Both the position numbers and the translations under genes were made by a program. Under the pieces are notes generated by a model. That model did no database searches. It was not told the DNA's origin and saw only the letters and a program-made list of their open reading frames with translations. Positions 11,442 through 22,132 of a stretch of 64,000 nucleotides of DNA are shown piece after piece (within the stretch, counting starts at the first letter, position 1; each line of letters starts with the position of its first letter). Source of the stretch: Azolla caroliniana (taxonomy: Eukaryota > Polypodiophyta); the NCBI GenBank assembly GCA_043228905.1, contig JBHGNT010000002.1, positions 18,786,001 through 18,850,000 on the forward strand. Reading direction: 5' to 3'.

Positions 11442-11828
11442 TGTAAAGAATCGTGTATGATTCTTGTGAAGCGGAAGAGATGTGAGTTATGTGTGTGTAT
11501 GAGAGAGAGAGAGTGAGAGAGACAAGGAGTAAGGCACAGAGAATACGTAAGGTTAAAGTATATTAACAAAGGAGAAAGACTTGACATTATACAAAGAGGG
11601 AGGAAGGTGCTTTATATAGTCACCCTCTCTCTTCATTAACTACACAACTCATGGAGCATGGGGAATGTGAAAGCTCATAAGTTATGTGTCATAGAATATG
11701 ATTCTATAACTCATACTAAATGCTAGAATACAAAGTGGTGACTTAATGGTGACTCTTGACCGTTGGAGTGTCTATTCACTCTCAAGGTGAGTTCACACAC
11801 TAGACCAAGTTGAGCTTGATTCTCAACA
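11442..11828 (-). repeat. Copia-B 5' LTR (uninterrupted copy)
   Basis: A 387-base LTR, intact, running TGTTGAGAATC..TTTACA on the minus strand. A TATA-type block lies near 11618 and a GA-rich stretch at 11501-11522. It is the reference copy that shows where Copia-A cut the other LTR. Confidence 0.93.
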
Positions 11829-11833
11829 CAACG

Positions 11834-12001
11834 GAACAAGCGCGCATGCCGCACCAGTTGGTACTACCTCTAAAGCCATTCCAGAAATGGGTGTTGGACT
11901 TTGTTGGACCATTCAAGCCACCAGCAATGCGAACCGGCAACAGGTACATAATTGTCGCCACAGATTACTGTACAAAATGGGTGGAAGCCAAGGCACTATG
12001 T
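11834..12001 (+). pseudogene. Gypsy-1 integrase core, middle fragment
   Basis: Continues the protein begun at 277 after Copia-[19 protein letters not shown], then LDFVGPF with the first catalytic Asp, and [14 protein letters not shown]. It is cut at ATGT (11998-12001) by Gypsy-C and resumes at 18593 with the expected residues DNTAAS. A dead fragment. Confidence 0.88.
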
Positions 12002-12602
12002 TGTCGTAGTGTAATTCGCACACTACATGAAATATGTAAAAAATATATCCAATTGTAGTATGCATAAATAAATAAAAGAAAATATTAAAAATATTGTTAC
12101 ATGCATAAGGTAGGATTCGAACCCTGTACCTCCATGTTAACCATTTTAAAGCCTTACCATTGTACTAGCATATTATGAGTTTTAATGTTGTACTAAACTT
12201 TATCCCATGTAAATATTCTAGATAAGCATGATAGAAAAAGTTATTCATGCATACACACTCGAGTTAAAAGAAAAGACGTGATAGATAGCTAATCATGCAC
12301 ATGTAAACTTAGACTCTTCCATCACTATATAAGGAAGAGAGAAAGATGTATATGGTTGCTGATTTTTTATAAGGGTTGATGAATATAAAATAGTCGTGGG
12401 ATTCACGATTTTGCCATCTATTTCTCTCTTACAATCTAAGTATCAATTAATACACTATACTTGTGGGATTCACGATTTTCATATCTTCTTCTTGCAATCT
12501 TTTCCTAACTAACATTATCTCATATTCTTCTTCCTCCTAGTCCAAAACCCCAGCGGTTCCCACCCGACTCACGCAAACAATCCGGCGCCAAAAGGCACGA
12601 CA
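12002..12602 (+). repeat. Gypsy-C 5' LTR
   Basis: A 601-base LTR. It contains a TATA box (CACTATATAAGG near 12323), a doubled GTGGGATTCACGATTTT near 12391 and 12464, and an antisense tRNA-like module near 12110-12170. Confidence 0.92.
12110..12170 (-). promoter_or_regulatory. tRNA-like Pol III promoter module inside the Gypsy-C 5' LTR
   Basis: On the minus strand TAGTACAATGG (12157-12167) fits the tRNA A-box consensus TRGYNNARNNG, and 32 bases later GGTTCGAATCC (12113-12123) fits the B-box exactly. A run of five T follows about 20 bases beyond, a possible Pol III stop. No full cloverleaf can be drawn, so this is a promoter-like relic and not a tRNA gene. Confidence 0.55.
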
Positions 12603-12606
12603 CAAG

Positions 12607-12624
12607 TGGTGAACCCGACGTGAA
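12607..12624 (+). other. Gypsy-C primer-binding site (probable)
   Basis: TGGTGAACCCGACGTGAAA lies four bases after the LTR end. Gypsy-D has the near-identical TGGTGAACCTGACGTGAAA at the same place on the minus strand (28020-28040). I do not know which tRNA it matches. Confidence 0.6.
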
Positions 12625-12641
12625 ACCCGGGTGGCAAGGAG

Positions 12642-13290
12642 ATGGAAAATCAACCGGAAACTAACAACATGATGGCGATGTTCGAGCGGATGCTACAAGA
12701 ACAACGTGCGATGTCAGAGATTGCGGCGACAGTAGAGTGGCTCATGCAATAGAACGGGCAATTCAACCAGAAGGATTTGTCGCAATATTTGCGGGATTAC
12801 ATGGCGGAAATGCTATGGTGCGGAATATCAAAGGGATTATAGGTGACATCCTTCAATCAGGTGTCTACGAACAAGCTTCAAGGGAGTATCCACGGGATAT
12901 GACAACAAAATCCGACGTGGGAAGCATTTGAAGAAGCGCTAAAGACCACATTCGTCATCGAGGACTCCTCCAAGGCAACGCAGAGAGGATTCAAAGATTG
13001 GGTGGAAACGCCAAACAAGGGGCTGAAGGTCCTCGATGTGTTTTCGGCATTCGAAAGTCGGTTCGGGAGGTTGTCCGCGAGAGATCAAGCTATCCTCGCA
13101 TCGGACAAAGTGAACATGTTCTTACGAGCCGTGGATGTCCGGGACCGGAAAGATCTTGGATTGCTTCTAGAGGACACCACTACTGAGAGTGGCCTCACCA
13201 ATACATGGGAAAACGTGGGGATATCATCACGTGATACACAAAGAGGGGGTAATGGCTTGGTTGTGAAGAAAAGAGGACCTTATCTACTAT
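12642..13290 (+). pseudogene. Gypsy-C gag (degenerate)
   Basis: The ATG at 12642 opens MENQPETNNMMAMFERMLQE. Stops occur near 12750, 12840 and 12897. The longest clean piece is 13002-13292 (ETPNKGLKVLDVFSAFESRF). Similarity to the Gypsy-D fragment (27611-28002) confirms the frame. No zinc knuckle was found. Confidence 0.75.
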
Positions 13291-13311
13291 GAGGGAAATC
13301 GGATTCATTCG

Positions 13312-14424
13312 ATGGACTCTTGGAAGCCACTCCGACCGAACTTCCAAAAAGGCGGCATGAAAAAGGTCCTAGAGGAGGAAATAGCAGCAAAAAGCAATTA
13401 TGCGACAACCGCGGGGATATGTGTGGGTGAGTCATTTGGAGCAAAGGCATCTTTTTGGCCGGAAGTACTAGAAAACCCCGAGAAAACTAACTTTAATGAG
13501 ATCCAAAGCACCGCGGAAGGCATCTGAGAAGCTACGGGATGGGAGTGCCCCGTCGATAAGAATAGCGTGTATGCCATATGCCAATTACATGAGGTGTATG
13601 TAGATGAGAAACGACTATGCATGGACGATGCATTCGGACCATCAAAGACACTAGAGAGCTGGAACTCCGAAGGGAAGGAGAAAGGAAAAACAATTCCAGC
13701 ATTAAAACTCACTTCGGACATCGAGCAACGAACGGACTTAATTAAAACAAGTGTTCGAGGAGAGAATCCTTGATAGCCGGGTAGATTTTTCGCTTCGGGA
13801 ATTACTCGGAATAGCAAAGAAGGAGTTCCACGATCTTCTTGTGGATCTCATAAAAAGAAAAAACAAAATACGGAGGAAAATGCTCCAAGGGTGAATGCAA
13901 ATACTGTTCTAATGATTGACACCAAAGTGGAGGATGAAATTCCAAACTCCCACTACACAAGGCCACATTGGGCACGCGCAACTACAGAGACTCCGGTCCG
14001 AATCGGAAACATCAAGGAGCCCGTACTAGCATTGATTGATCACAGATCGGAGATCAGTTTGATGTCCAAGGAGTTCTACCGAAAGGGGAAGTGGCCTATT
14101 AACATTAATCATAGATGGAAGATCTGGGTAGCCACTAAAACAACGGAAGATTTATTTGCGGCTTGTCCGGATGTGACGGTGAAGATCGGAGATGTGGAGA
14201 TTGACCAAAATTTCTTCGTGCAAGATGAGGTCTCACACTTCGTGATCCTCGGGCAACCCTTTATCACAGCTTCACAGATGGAGACAAAGGTGCTCGATAG
14301 CGGAGCGGCTTTTGCACGAATTCGGAGCCAAAGCGGAGGAAAAACCGTCCAATTCCTAACTTTGCCTTCAAATCACGAAAGGAACAAGAGAGAGCTCTTG
14401 TCCCAAACAAAAATGGATTTTTAA
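13312..14424 (+). pseudogene. Gypsy-C spacer and aspartic protease region (degenerate)
   Basis: Open pieces at 13312-13527 and 13567-13773 have no domain I recognise. The piece 13891-14424 is protease-like: ALIDHRSEISLMS sits where retroviral-type proteases have a D-[ST]-G triad, and LGQPFI near the end fits the flap/ILG region. The triad reads Asp-His-Arg here, so the enzyme would be inactive. The stop is at 14422. Confidence 0.6.
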
Positions 14425-15000
14425 AGCAGACTGTTGTAGAGTGGGGAAGTGATAGTCCGAGAAGCCCTGATACCCCACAGAGGAAGAAAATTCTCGGAGC
14501 AAAACAAGTATGAATTGGTTCGGATGGAGCATCTACGTACACGGCCGTAACCGGAGTAATAAAAGAGAATTCCGAAAGGTGCAAGATGAGTTACGGCTTG
14601 CATCGATAATAAAAGAAGACGAAGAAATCGTGGGAGTAGTCGAAGAAGTGTTCTAGGGGAGCATGCAACAACGACTTGAAGAGCTAGCAAAAGAAAATAG
14701 CTAGGGAGACCGGTTAGATCCGTTGGAATCAGTCGAGATGTATGAGATCATTGCGAAAATGGGGTCGGATGCGCTCCGCAAAGAAGAAGCAATGGTATGT
14801 ACGAAATTGATGACTGTGGAAAAGAAGGTGAAACCGGCTGCAGAACCGTTGTCTGCCGATAGTGAACAAAAGATGAAAGAAGTCTCGGGAGATCCGATAC
14901 TTCAGAAGTCTATGGATATCAGACATGCCTTTACAAATAAGACTTTCCGATCGGTGGAGGTAGGTTCCTCTCACAAAATGAAGAAGAACAGTTTCGTGAT
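14425..15000 (+). pseudogene. Gypsy-C protease-RT connector
   Basis: Short open pieces (for example 14723-15049) interrupted by stops. No domain is recognised. It lies between the protease-like region and the RT and is presumably polyprotein linker. Confidence 0.45.
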
Positions 15001-16560
15001 ATGCTGGAGCAGCATGGAAGAGCATTTGCATTCACATCGAAAGAGATAGGGTGTGCTGACCCGAAAATAGTGGAGCCGATGGAGATCTTCACGATTGATC
15101 ATGTGTCGTGGAACCTGAAGCCGATTATGGTGCTACGGGCAAATATTCCGAAAATCATTGACTTGCTCAAGGAGAAGGTGGGGATGGGGATTCTAGAGCA
15201 ATCAAACGCTGCGTACTCAAATTGATGGTTTACGGTTCCGAAAAAGAATGGGTCACTCCGATTTATTCAAGATTTGCAACCGGTGAACAAGGTCACGATC
15301 CTGAACTACGGAGTCGGTCCGATAGTGGACAAATTTGCGGAAGCGTTTGCCGATCGCGCAATATACTCCATCGGAAACCTATACTCCGGGTATGACCAAT
15401 TCCAACTAGCCCTGGAGATCCAAGACATCACTACCATGTGAACACCGATAGGATTAGTCCGGAGGTGCATGCTATCACAAGGCGCGACGAACTCGGTCGC
15501 ACATATGATGAATGAGATGAACAAGGTGCTCTGGGACTGCATTCTGGAGATAACGATGTCGTTCCTAGATGACATTCCGATAAAAGGATGTGCGGTGGAA
15601 GAAAAAGATGAGACTATGGATGATCGGGGATGCTGAAAGTTCGTAGTCAACCATATTCGCGATTGCGAGAAAGTGTTACGTAAGTTAGAAGATGTGCACC
15701 TAACGCTCTCCGGAGAGAAGTCGGCATTCGGACAAGAAGAAATATTGGTAGTCGGACATCTATGTGGGCCCTACGGCTGAAGACCGTTGCTAGTCAAGAT
15801 CGATGCAATTCAAGATATGAAAGAAATATGCGAGTCACAATCCGAAGTCCGTAGATTTCTTGGGGCATGTTCATTCTATCACATATGGATTCCACACTAT
15901 GCACACATTGAGAACCCACTCTATCAGTTGTTGCAGAAGGGGAAGAAGTTCTAATGGAAACCGGAAAACCCCAAAGCCATGAAGAAGCTCAAGAAATCAC
16001 CACAGAGGACAGAAGCACTTAAGAAGTCGAACTATGACCGGCCGATTATAGGAACGGTTGATAAAACTCCAACCGGGATCGGATCGATCATCAATCAAGC
16101 CGATTCAGATGGTTTACGATATCCGATCTGATTCGGAACAAAGGTTCTCGACGAAAGGAAACGCAGATATGCACAAGTTAAAAGAGAATTATGGGGAGTC
16201 GTGTCGGCGATAAAATCAGATCGAGATTACTTGATTGGAGCCGAAGTGGTGATCGAAACGGGTTGTCTTCCGATACTCGGGATGATGCGGTGTTGCACAA
16301 TACCGGATCTGGCTATGCTAAGATGGATTGCATATGTAAAGTCGCTTAATCCGGAGATACGACACATATCTGGAAAAGACAACGTGGTAGCAGATATGCT
16401 ATCAAGGGCATGGTTTGGAGACGACATAGCCAAATCCGATAATGAAGAAGTTTGCAAAAACTACTTTACTTCAAAGCACATATGCCGAGTGAACATAATC
16501 CGAGAATTCCGGGAAGAAGAATACGAGGGAGAAAGTTTGCTTATCGGAAAAGTGCTATAG
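15001..16560 (+). pseudogene. Gypsy-C reverse transcriptase and RNase H (degenerate)
   Basis: RT landmarks are TVPKKNGSLRFIQDL near 15233 and SFLDDIPIKG near 15560 (the catalytic Asp pair), then VVGHLCGPYG and VRRFLGACSFYHIWIPHY. RNase H follows: TVDKTPTGIGSIIN, RRYAQVKRELWGVVSAI, GKDNVVADMLSRA near 16371. At least seven in-frame stops occur (for example 15223, 15439, 15634, 15778, 15952, 16129, 16558). The same region in Gypsy-D is better preserved. Confidence 0.85.
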
Positions 16561-17946
16561 GAAATCGAGAAGTCATCGGACAATAAAGAAAACAGAGCCG
16601 AGATCCAAAGAAAGAAACGGCAAATCCAAAAGTTTTTCTTGAACAATGGATTAATCTGAAGGGAGCCGAAAAGACCGAATGGTATACCACTACGGGTAGT
16701 CGGAACAAAAGAGCAACAAAACCGGATAATGTCCTAATTTCACGAATCCGATTGGGCTGGACATTGGGGAACATGGGCAACATTTGCGAACATCAAACAA
16801 AAATATTGGTCGAAGAATATGTACAAAGATGTAGAGGAGTTCACAGAAAGCTGTGAGAAATGTTAAATCTACTCCGGAGTTCGACACCGAGATGAATTAC
16901 ATCTGACATTCTCACCGACAATCAATTTTAAATGGATGGTTGACATTATGGCCATGCCAACGGGGATCGGACAAAAGAAGTACTTGGTGTTAGCCCAGGA
17001 AGATCTAAAAAACCAAGTAGAAGGACGGGCACTACGGAGGAAAACATGTTCCGCAATATGCCAATTTCTCTTGGAAGAAGTGTTCTGCAGGTACGGGTGT
17101 GTCGGACAAGTGATTGCGGATCGGGGAGAACTTGGCACTGATAAAGCTAGGGAATTCTTCTTCAGACATGGAGTATAGTTAACACTAACCACGGCATACA
17201 ATCCGGAAGCCAACGGGAAGATCGAACAAGGACATAGTCCAATCGTCAAAGCACTTGCAAAAGCATGCGACGGAAGGGTGAAGGATTGGCCGCAAATGCT
17301 TCCGTGTGCACTATGGGCGGATTGCACGACGCATAGTTCCGTGACCGGTTATATGCCAACGGAACTTATGATTGGCCAAGCACCGGTAATGCCGGCGGAA
17401 ACCGCAATTGTGACATTGATAGTGCTGTCGTGGAAGGAAGAGATGAGCCGGGAAGAACTACTAGCAGTCCAGATACGATAACTAGAGGGAAGACTGGAAG
17501 ACATAGCGGAAGCAACACGCCGACAACAGGAAGCGCGATTCCGGAACAAAGGTCGATTCAACACAAAGCATCGACTATGACCACGGAAGATTGAAGAAGG
17601 AGATTGGGCGATCGTCTATGAAAGTAGTTTGGATCATCAACATACAACGATACGGAAGTTTGCTAAACGGTGGTTCAGGCCATACGAGGTTCGGAAAGTT
17701 TTCGACAACGGAACTTACCGACTATGCGAGTTGAATGGAACAGTACTACGGGTGCCTATAGCAGGGAAAGGGGTGAATATTTTCAAGAAGCGAACTGACG
17801 ACGAACCTTATGTAAGCTTAGACAAGACCAACAACAAGGAGCAATCAAACAAAGATCGCGGTGATGCGGAAAGCGAAGAAAGTGGACTACAATTGATAAT
17901 CGACATAAGGGGAGAATCGGAGAGTGCTACGGATGAAGGCAAATAA
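16561..17946 (+). pseudogene. Gypsy-C integrase (degenerate)
   Basis: Zinc-binding part near 16744-16865 (two His, then ESCEKC), core with WMVDIMAMPTGIGQKKYL near 16930, IADRGELGTDKAREFF and NPEANGKIEQGHSPI near 17200 (D, D, E all readable), then a C-terminal tail DHQHTTIRKFAKRWFRPYEV (17632 on). Stops occur at 16660, 16738, 16864, 17176, 17479 and 17578. The final 100 residues are acidic and of unknown role. Confidence 0.85.
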
Positions 17947-18002
17947 CAAGCATCGGGAACTTTGGCACATACCGGAGGATGTGCAGATTCGGAGGGGGCG
18001 AG

Positions 18003-18588
18003 TGTCATAGTGTAATTCGCACATTACGTGAAATATGTAAAAAAATATATCCAATTGTAGTATGCATAAATAAATAAAAGAAAATATTAAGAATATTGTT
18101 ACATGCATAGGGCAGGATTCGAACCCTGTACCTCCATCTTAACGATTTTAAAACCTTACCACTGTACTAGCATATTATGAGTTTTAATGTTATACTAAAC
18201 TTTATCCCATGTAAATATTCTAGATAAGCATGATAGAAAAAGTTATTCATGCATACACATTCGAGTTAAAAGAAAAGATACGATAGATAGCGCTAATCAT
18301 GCACATGTAGTGTACATGAAAACTAAAGTTAGAAAAAGCATGATGCTTGCATGTGATAAACTTAGACTCTTCCATCACTATATAAGGAAGAGAGAAAGAT
18401 GTATATGGTTGTTGATTTTTTATAAGAGTTGATGAATATAAAATATTCGTGGGATTCACGATTTTCATATCTTCTTCTTGCAATCTTTTCCTAACTAATG
18501 TTATCTCATATTCTTCTTTCTCCTAGACCAAAACCCCATCGGTTCCCATCCGACTCACGCAAACGATCCAGCGCCGAAAGGCACGACA
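18003..18588 (+). repeat. Gypsy-C 3' LTR
   Basis: Second copy of the LTR, preceded by the purine run GGAGGGGGCGAG. It carries one insertion of about 40 bases near 18305-18350 that the 5' copy lacks and lacks some bases present there. A TATA box lies near 18379. The antisense A-box/B-box pair is at 18159-18169 and 18115-18125. Confidence 0.92.
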
Positions 18589-18592
18589 ATGT

Positions 18593-19287
18593 GACAATAC
18601 CGCGGCATCGACGGCAAAGTTCTTGTACGAGTACATCTGGTGCCAGTATGGATGTGGGACACTTCCTCGGCCAAGTGGTGGAAAGCCTAACAACATTTTA
18701 TGCGGTCGTACACAAGCGAAGCACCCCTTATTACCTGCAGGCCAATGGATTGGCCGAATCCACAATAAAATTCTGGAGAACATTCTCCGAAAGATTGTCA
18801 ATGAGAACCGAACCGATTGGGATACAAAACTGCACAACGCATTATGGGATTACCAGACGACAAACAAAACAAGTATCTAGAAAACACCATTCCGGTTAGC
18901 GTTTGGTCTTGAAGCGGTGATGCCAATAGAATTCCAGATTCCAAGCTTACGAATAAAGGTCCGGGAGCGGCTGAGCGAGAAGGAGTCGGAAAAAATCCGG
19001 GTAGCAACACTATGCGAGCTGGAGGAGCACCAAATAGCGAGCCTAATGCAGATGGAACTCGAGCAACGACGAAGGAAAGCATTCATCGACTGCCACCGGA
19101 AGGGTAACGATAAGATGTTTGGAATCGGCAAGCCAGTACTAGTGTTCCAGACCCGGATGGGCAAGATGTCGGGGAAGCTACGGTTCCGGTGGACCGAACC
19201 ATATTGGATAATGCAAGAGTTCAAGGGCTCATATCAGCTGGGAACGCTAGCCGGCGAGGTGCTTGACAAGTGGGTAAATAGGTTCTG
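18593..19287 (+). pseudogene. Gypsy-1 integrase, C-terminal part
   Basis: Resumes Gypsy-1 after Gypsy-C: KFLYEYIWCQYGCG, then FLGQVVESLTTFYAVVHKR in a shifted frame, PYYLQANGLAEST with the catalytic Glu, TDWDTKLHNALWDYQTT, and a C-terminal domain at 18917-19288 (PFRLAFGLEAVMPIEFQ region, KLRFRWTEPYWIM). Two frameshifts are visible, and the second catalytic Asp block is disrupted. It ends with TGA at 19286. Confidence 0.85.
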
Positions 19288-19439
19288 ACTTAAACCATAT
19301 TATGGACCCATGCCGCATAACCCGTTTCATCAATCAGAGAACAATGCGGAAATATGCAGTGGCAAGCAGTTGGCCGGGAACCATGAAGAAAAACAGACAA
19401 GGGAGCCGGGGAGCGAACGGACACCTCGAAAAGGCGTGC
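19288..19439 (+). other. short stretch between Gypsy-1 end and Gypsy-D
   Basis: About 150 bases of probable Gypsy-1 post-integrase sequence (it still reads KPYYGPMPHNPF in one frame). It ends where homology to the Gypsy-C/D integrase tail begins on the other strand. No LTR of Gypsy-1 is present here. Confidence 0.4.
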
Positions 19440-21557
19440 AGTTCGCTTCTTGAAAATCTTCACCCATTTCCCCGCTATAGGCACCCCTAGTACCGTTCCA
19501 TAGAACTCACTTAGTTGGTTGGTTCCCTTGTCGAAAACTTCACGAACTTCGTATGGTTCGAACCACCTTCTAGCGAATTTTCGGATCGTTGTGTGTTGAT
19601 GATCCAAACTACTGTCATGGACTATCACCCAATCTCCTTCTTCAATCTTCCGTGGTCATAGAAGATGCTTTGTGTCAAATTGCCTTTTGTTATGGAACCG
19701 CGCTTCTTGTTGTCAGTGTATTGCTTCCGCTATGTCTCCTGGTCTTCTCTCTAGTTCTCGTATCCGAACCACTAGTAGTTCTTCCCGGCTCATCTCTTCC
19801 TTCCACGACAACACTATCAATGTCACAATTGCGGTTTCCGTCGGCATTACCGATGCTTGGCCAATCATAAGTTCCGTTGGCATATAACCGGTCACGGAAC
19901 TATGCGTTGTGCGATCTGCCCATAGTGCATATGGAAGCATCTACGGCCAATTCTTCACCGTTCCGTCGCATGCTTTTGCAAGTGCTTTAACGATTGGACT
20001 ATCTCCTCGTTCGATCTTCCCGTAGGCTTCCGGATTGTATGTCGTGGTTAGTATTAACCGTACTCCATGTTTGGCGAAGAATTCCCTAGCTTTATCAGAG
20101 TCAAGTTCTCCCCGATCCACAATCACTTGTCCTATGCACCCTTACCTGCAGAACACTTCTTCCAAGAGAAATTGGCATATTGCGGAACATATCTTCCTCC
20201 GTAGCGCCCGACCTTCTACTTCGTTCGTCAGATCTTCCCGAGCTAATACCAAGTACTTCTTTTGTCCAATCCCGATTGGCATGGCCACAATGTCGACCGT
20301 CCATTTGAAGTTGATTGTCGGTGAGAATGTCGAATGTAATTCATCTCAGTGTCGAACTCCGAAGTAGATTTGGCATTTCTCGCAGCTTCCCGTGAACTCC
20401 GCTACATCTTTATACATATTCTTCCAGCAATATTTTTTCTTGATTTTCGCAAATGTTTCCCATGTTCCCCGATGTCCAATCGAATCGGATTCGTGAAATT
20501 CAGATATTATTTGATTTTGTTGCTCTTTTGTTCCGACTACCTGTAGTGGTATGCCATCTAGTCTTTTCGGCTCCCTCTAGATTAATCCATTGTTCAAGAA
20601 GAACTTCCAGACTTGCCGCTTCTTACTTCGGATCTCGACTCTCTTTTCCATATTGTCCGATGATTCCTCGATTTCTTGTAGCACTTTCCTGATCAACAAA
20701 CTTTCTCCCTCGTATTCTTCTTCCCGGAATTCTCGGATTACGTTCACTTGGCATATGTGCTCCGAAGTAAAGTAGTTTTCAGAAACTTCTTCATTATCGG
20801 ATTCGGCTATGTCATCTCCGAACCATGCCCTTAACAACATATCCGCTACCACGTTGTCTTTTCTGGAGATCTGTCGTACCCCTGAATTAAGCGACTTTTC
20901 ATATGCAATCCATCTTAGCATAGCCATATCTGGTATCATACAACACCGCATCATCCCGAGTATCGGAAGACAATCCGTTTCAATCACTACTTCGGCTCTG
21001 ATCAAATAATCTCGATATGATTTTATCGCCGACACGACTCCTCATAATTCTCTTTTAACTTGTGCATATCCATGTTGCCTTTCGTTGAGAACTTTTGCTC
21101 CGAAACGGATCGGATATCGCGAACCATCTGAGTCATCTTGATTGATGACCCATCCGATCCCGGTTGGACTTGTATCAACAGTCACTATGATCGGCCGGTC
21201 ATAGTTCGGTTTCTTAAGTTCTTCTGCCCTTCGTAGTGTTTTCTTGAGCTTCTTCCTGGCTTTGGTATGTTCCAGCCTCCATTCGAACTTCTTACCCTTC
21301 CGCAACAAGTGATAGCGTGGATTTGCAATGTGTGCATAGTGTGGAATCCATATGTGATAAAATGCACATGCTCCAAGAAATCTACGGACTTTGGATTGTG
21401 ACTCGCATATTTCTTTCATAGCTTGAATCACATCGATCTTGATTGGTGACGATCTTCAGTCGTAAGGCCCACATAGATGTCCGACTACCAATATATTTTC
21501 TTGTTTGAATGCCGATTTTTCTCTGGAGAGTGTTAAGTGCACATCTTCTAACTTCTG
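19440..21557 (-). pseudogene. Gypsy-D pol fragment: RT C-terminus, RNase H, integrase
   Basis: Minus-strand relative of Gypsy-C pol. From right to left: FLGACAFYHIWIPHYAHIAN near 21375, VTVDTSPTGIGWVIN (RNase H), RKDNVVADMLLRAWFGDD, GRSD/DERSRR region, IVDRGELDSDKAREFF near 20100, MLPYALWADRTTHSSV, and DHQHTTIRKFARRWFEPYEV ending near 19445. It has fewer stops than Gypsy-C. The catalytic RT half is missing at the right edge, where it abuts Gypsy-E without any LTR, so a deletion junction lies at about 21557. Confidence 0.85.
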
Positions 21558-22087
21558 GTCATCTCCGTGATCCATTCATCTTCTTTGTCATCTGGCAGTT
21601 TTGTGAGATGAAATAGGCCGGCATCGGGTAAATCGTCATACGTGGACTCGGCAGGGTCTCCTAACTCGAGGCGGCTTAGGTAGTCAGCGACGACGTGTTG
21701 GACTTCGGGTCGATGCTGTATATGAAAATCAAACTCTTGTAACAAGAGCATCCATCGAGCTAGTTGACCTGTCAGGGCTTGTTTATTGAACAGGTAAAGG
21801 AAGGCCGAGTGATCGACGTGAAATGTGAATTTTCGGCCTAAGAGGTAATGCCGAAATTTACTGATGTTGTAGATCATACTGAGGGCCTCTCGTTCAGTGG
21901 TTGAATAGTTTTTTTTCGTGGCCGAGAGACGTCGGCTAGCATAATACATTGGCCGATACCAATTTGGGGGCGTGCATTGCATAAGTGCGCTCCCGATGGC
22001 GATATCTAATGCGTCCACGAAGACGTGAAAAGGTTCCGACCATATCAGGGGTTGTACAACTGGGGCATACGAGAGCATTAATTTCAA
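21558..22087 (-). pseudogene. Gypsy-E RNase H
   Basis: About 175 open residues: VFVDALDIAIGSALMQ (first catalytic Asp), YYASRRLSATKKNYSTTERE, FTFHVDHSAFLYLFNKQALTG, VQHVVADYLSRLELGD. This is typical Ty3/Gypsy RNase H placed after RT. A stop and frame change between it and RT (22088-22132) break the polyprotein. The C-terminus is truncated at the deletion with Gypsy-D. Confidence 0.88.
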
Positions 22088-22132
22088 ACCTTGGTAAGCC
22101 TCGTCCTCGATTGAAGTCCATTGAAAGGGGAG

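Larger units (their letters stand above)
503..11828 (-). mobile_element. Copia-B LTR retrotransposon (minus strand, carries nested Copia-A)
   Basis: The boundaries are exact. Matching LTRs begin TGTAAAGAATC at 503 and 11442 and end at 6723 and 11828. The five bases CAACG flank the element at 498-502 and 11829-11833. Read on the minus strand the order is LTR, primer site, gag, protease, integrase, RT, RNase H, polypurine tract, LTR, which is the Copia order. The 3' LTR (left side in window coordinates) is split by Copia-A. Coding frames are broken, so it is not autonomous. It inserted into the integrase gene of Gypsy-1. Confidence 0.93.
12002..18588 (+). mobile_element. Gypsy-C LTR retrotransposon inserted in Gypsy-1
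   Basis: LTRs lie at 12002-12602 and 18003-18588 (TGTC..GACA). The bases ATGT flank the element at 11998-12001 and 18589-18592. Removing the element and one copy restores the Gypsy-1 reading ALCDNTAAS. The internal order is gag, protease, RT, RNase H, integrase, which is the Gypsy order. Many in-frame stops, about one per 60-100 codons in pol, show age. Relatives in the window are the Gypsy-D pieces at 19440-21557 and 27611-28109. Confidence 0.92.

Noticed and set aside
12110-12170. A functional tRNA gene
   Set aside because: Boxes A and B are present, but no acceptor stem or anticodon arm can be paired; retained only as a promoter-like module.
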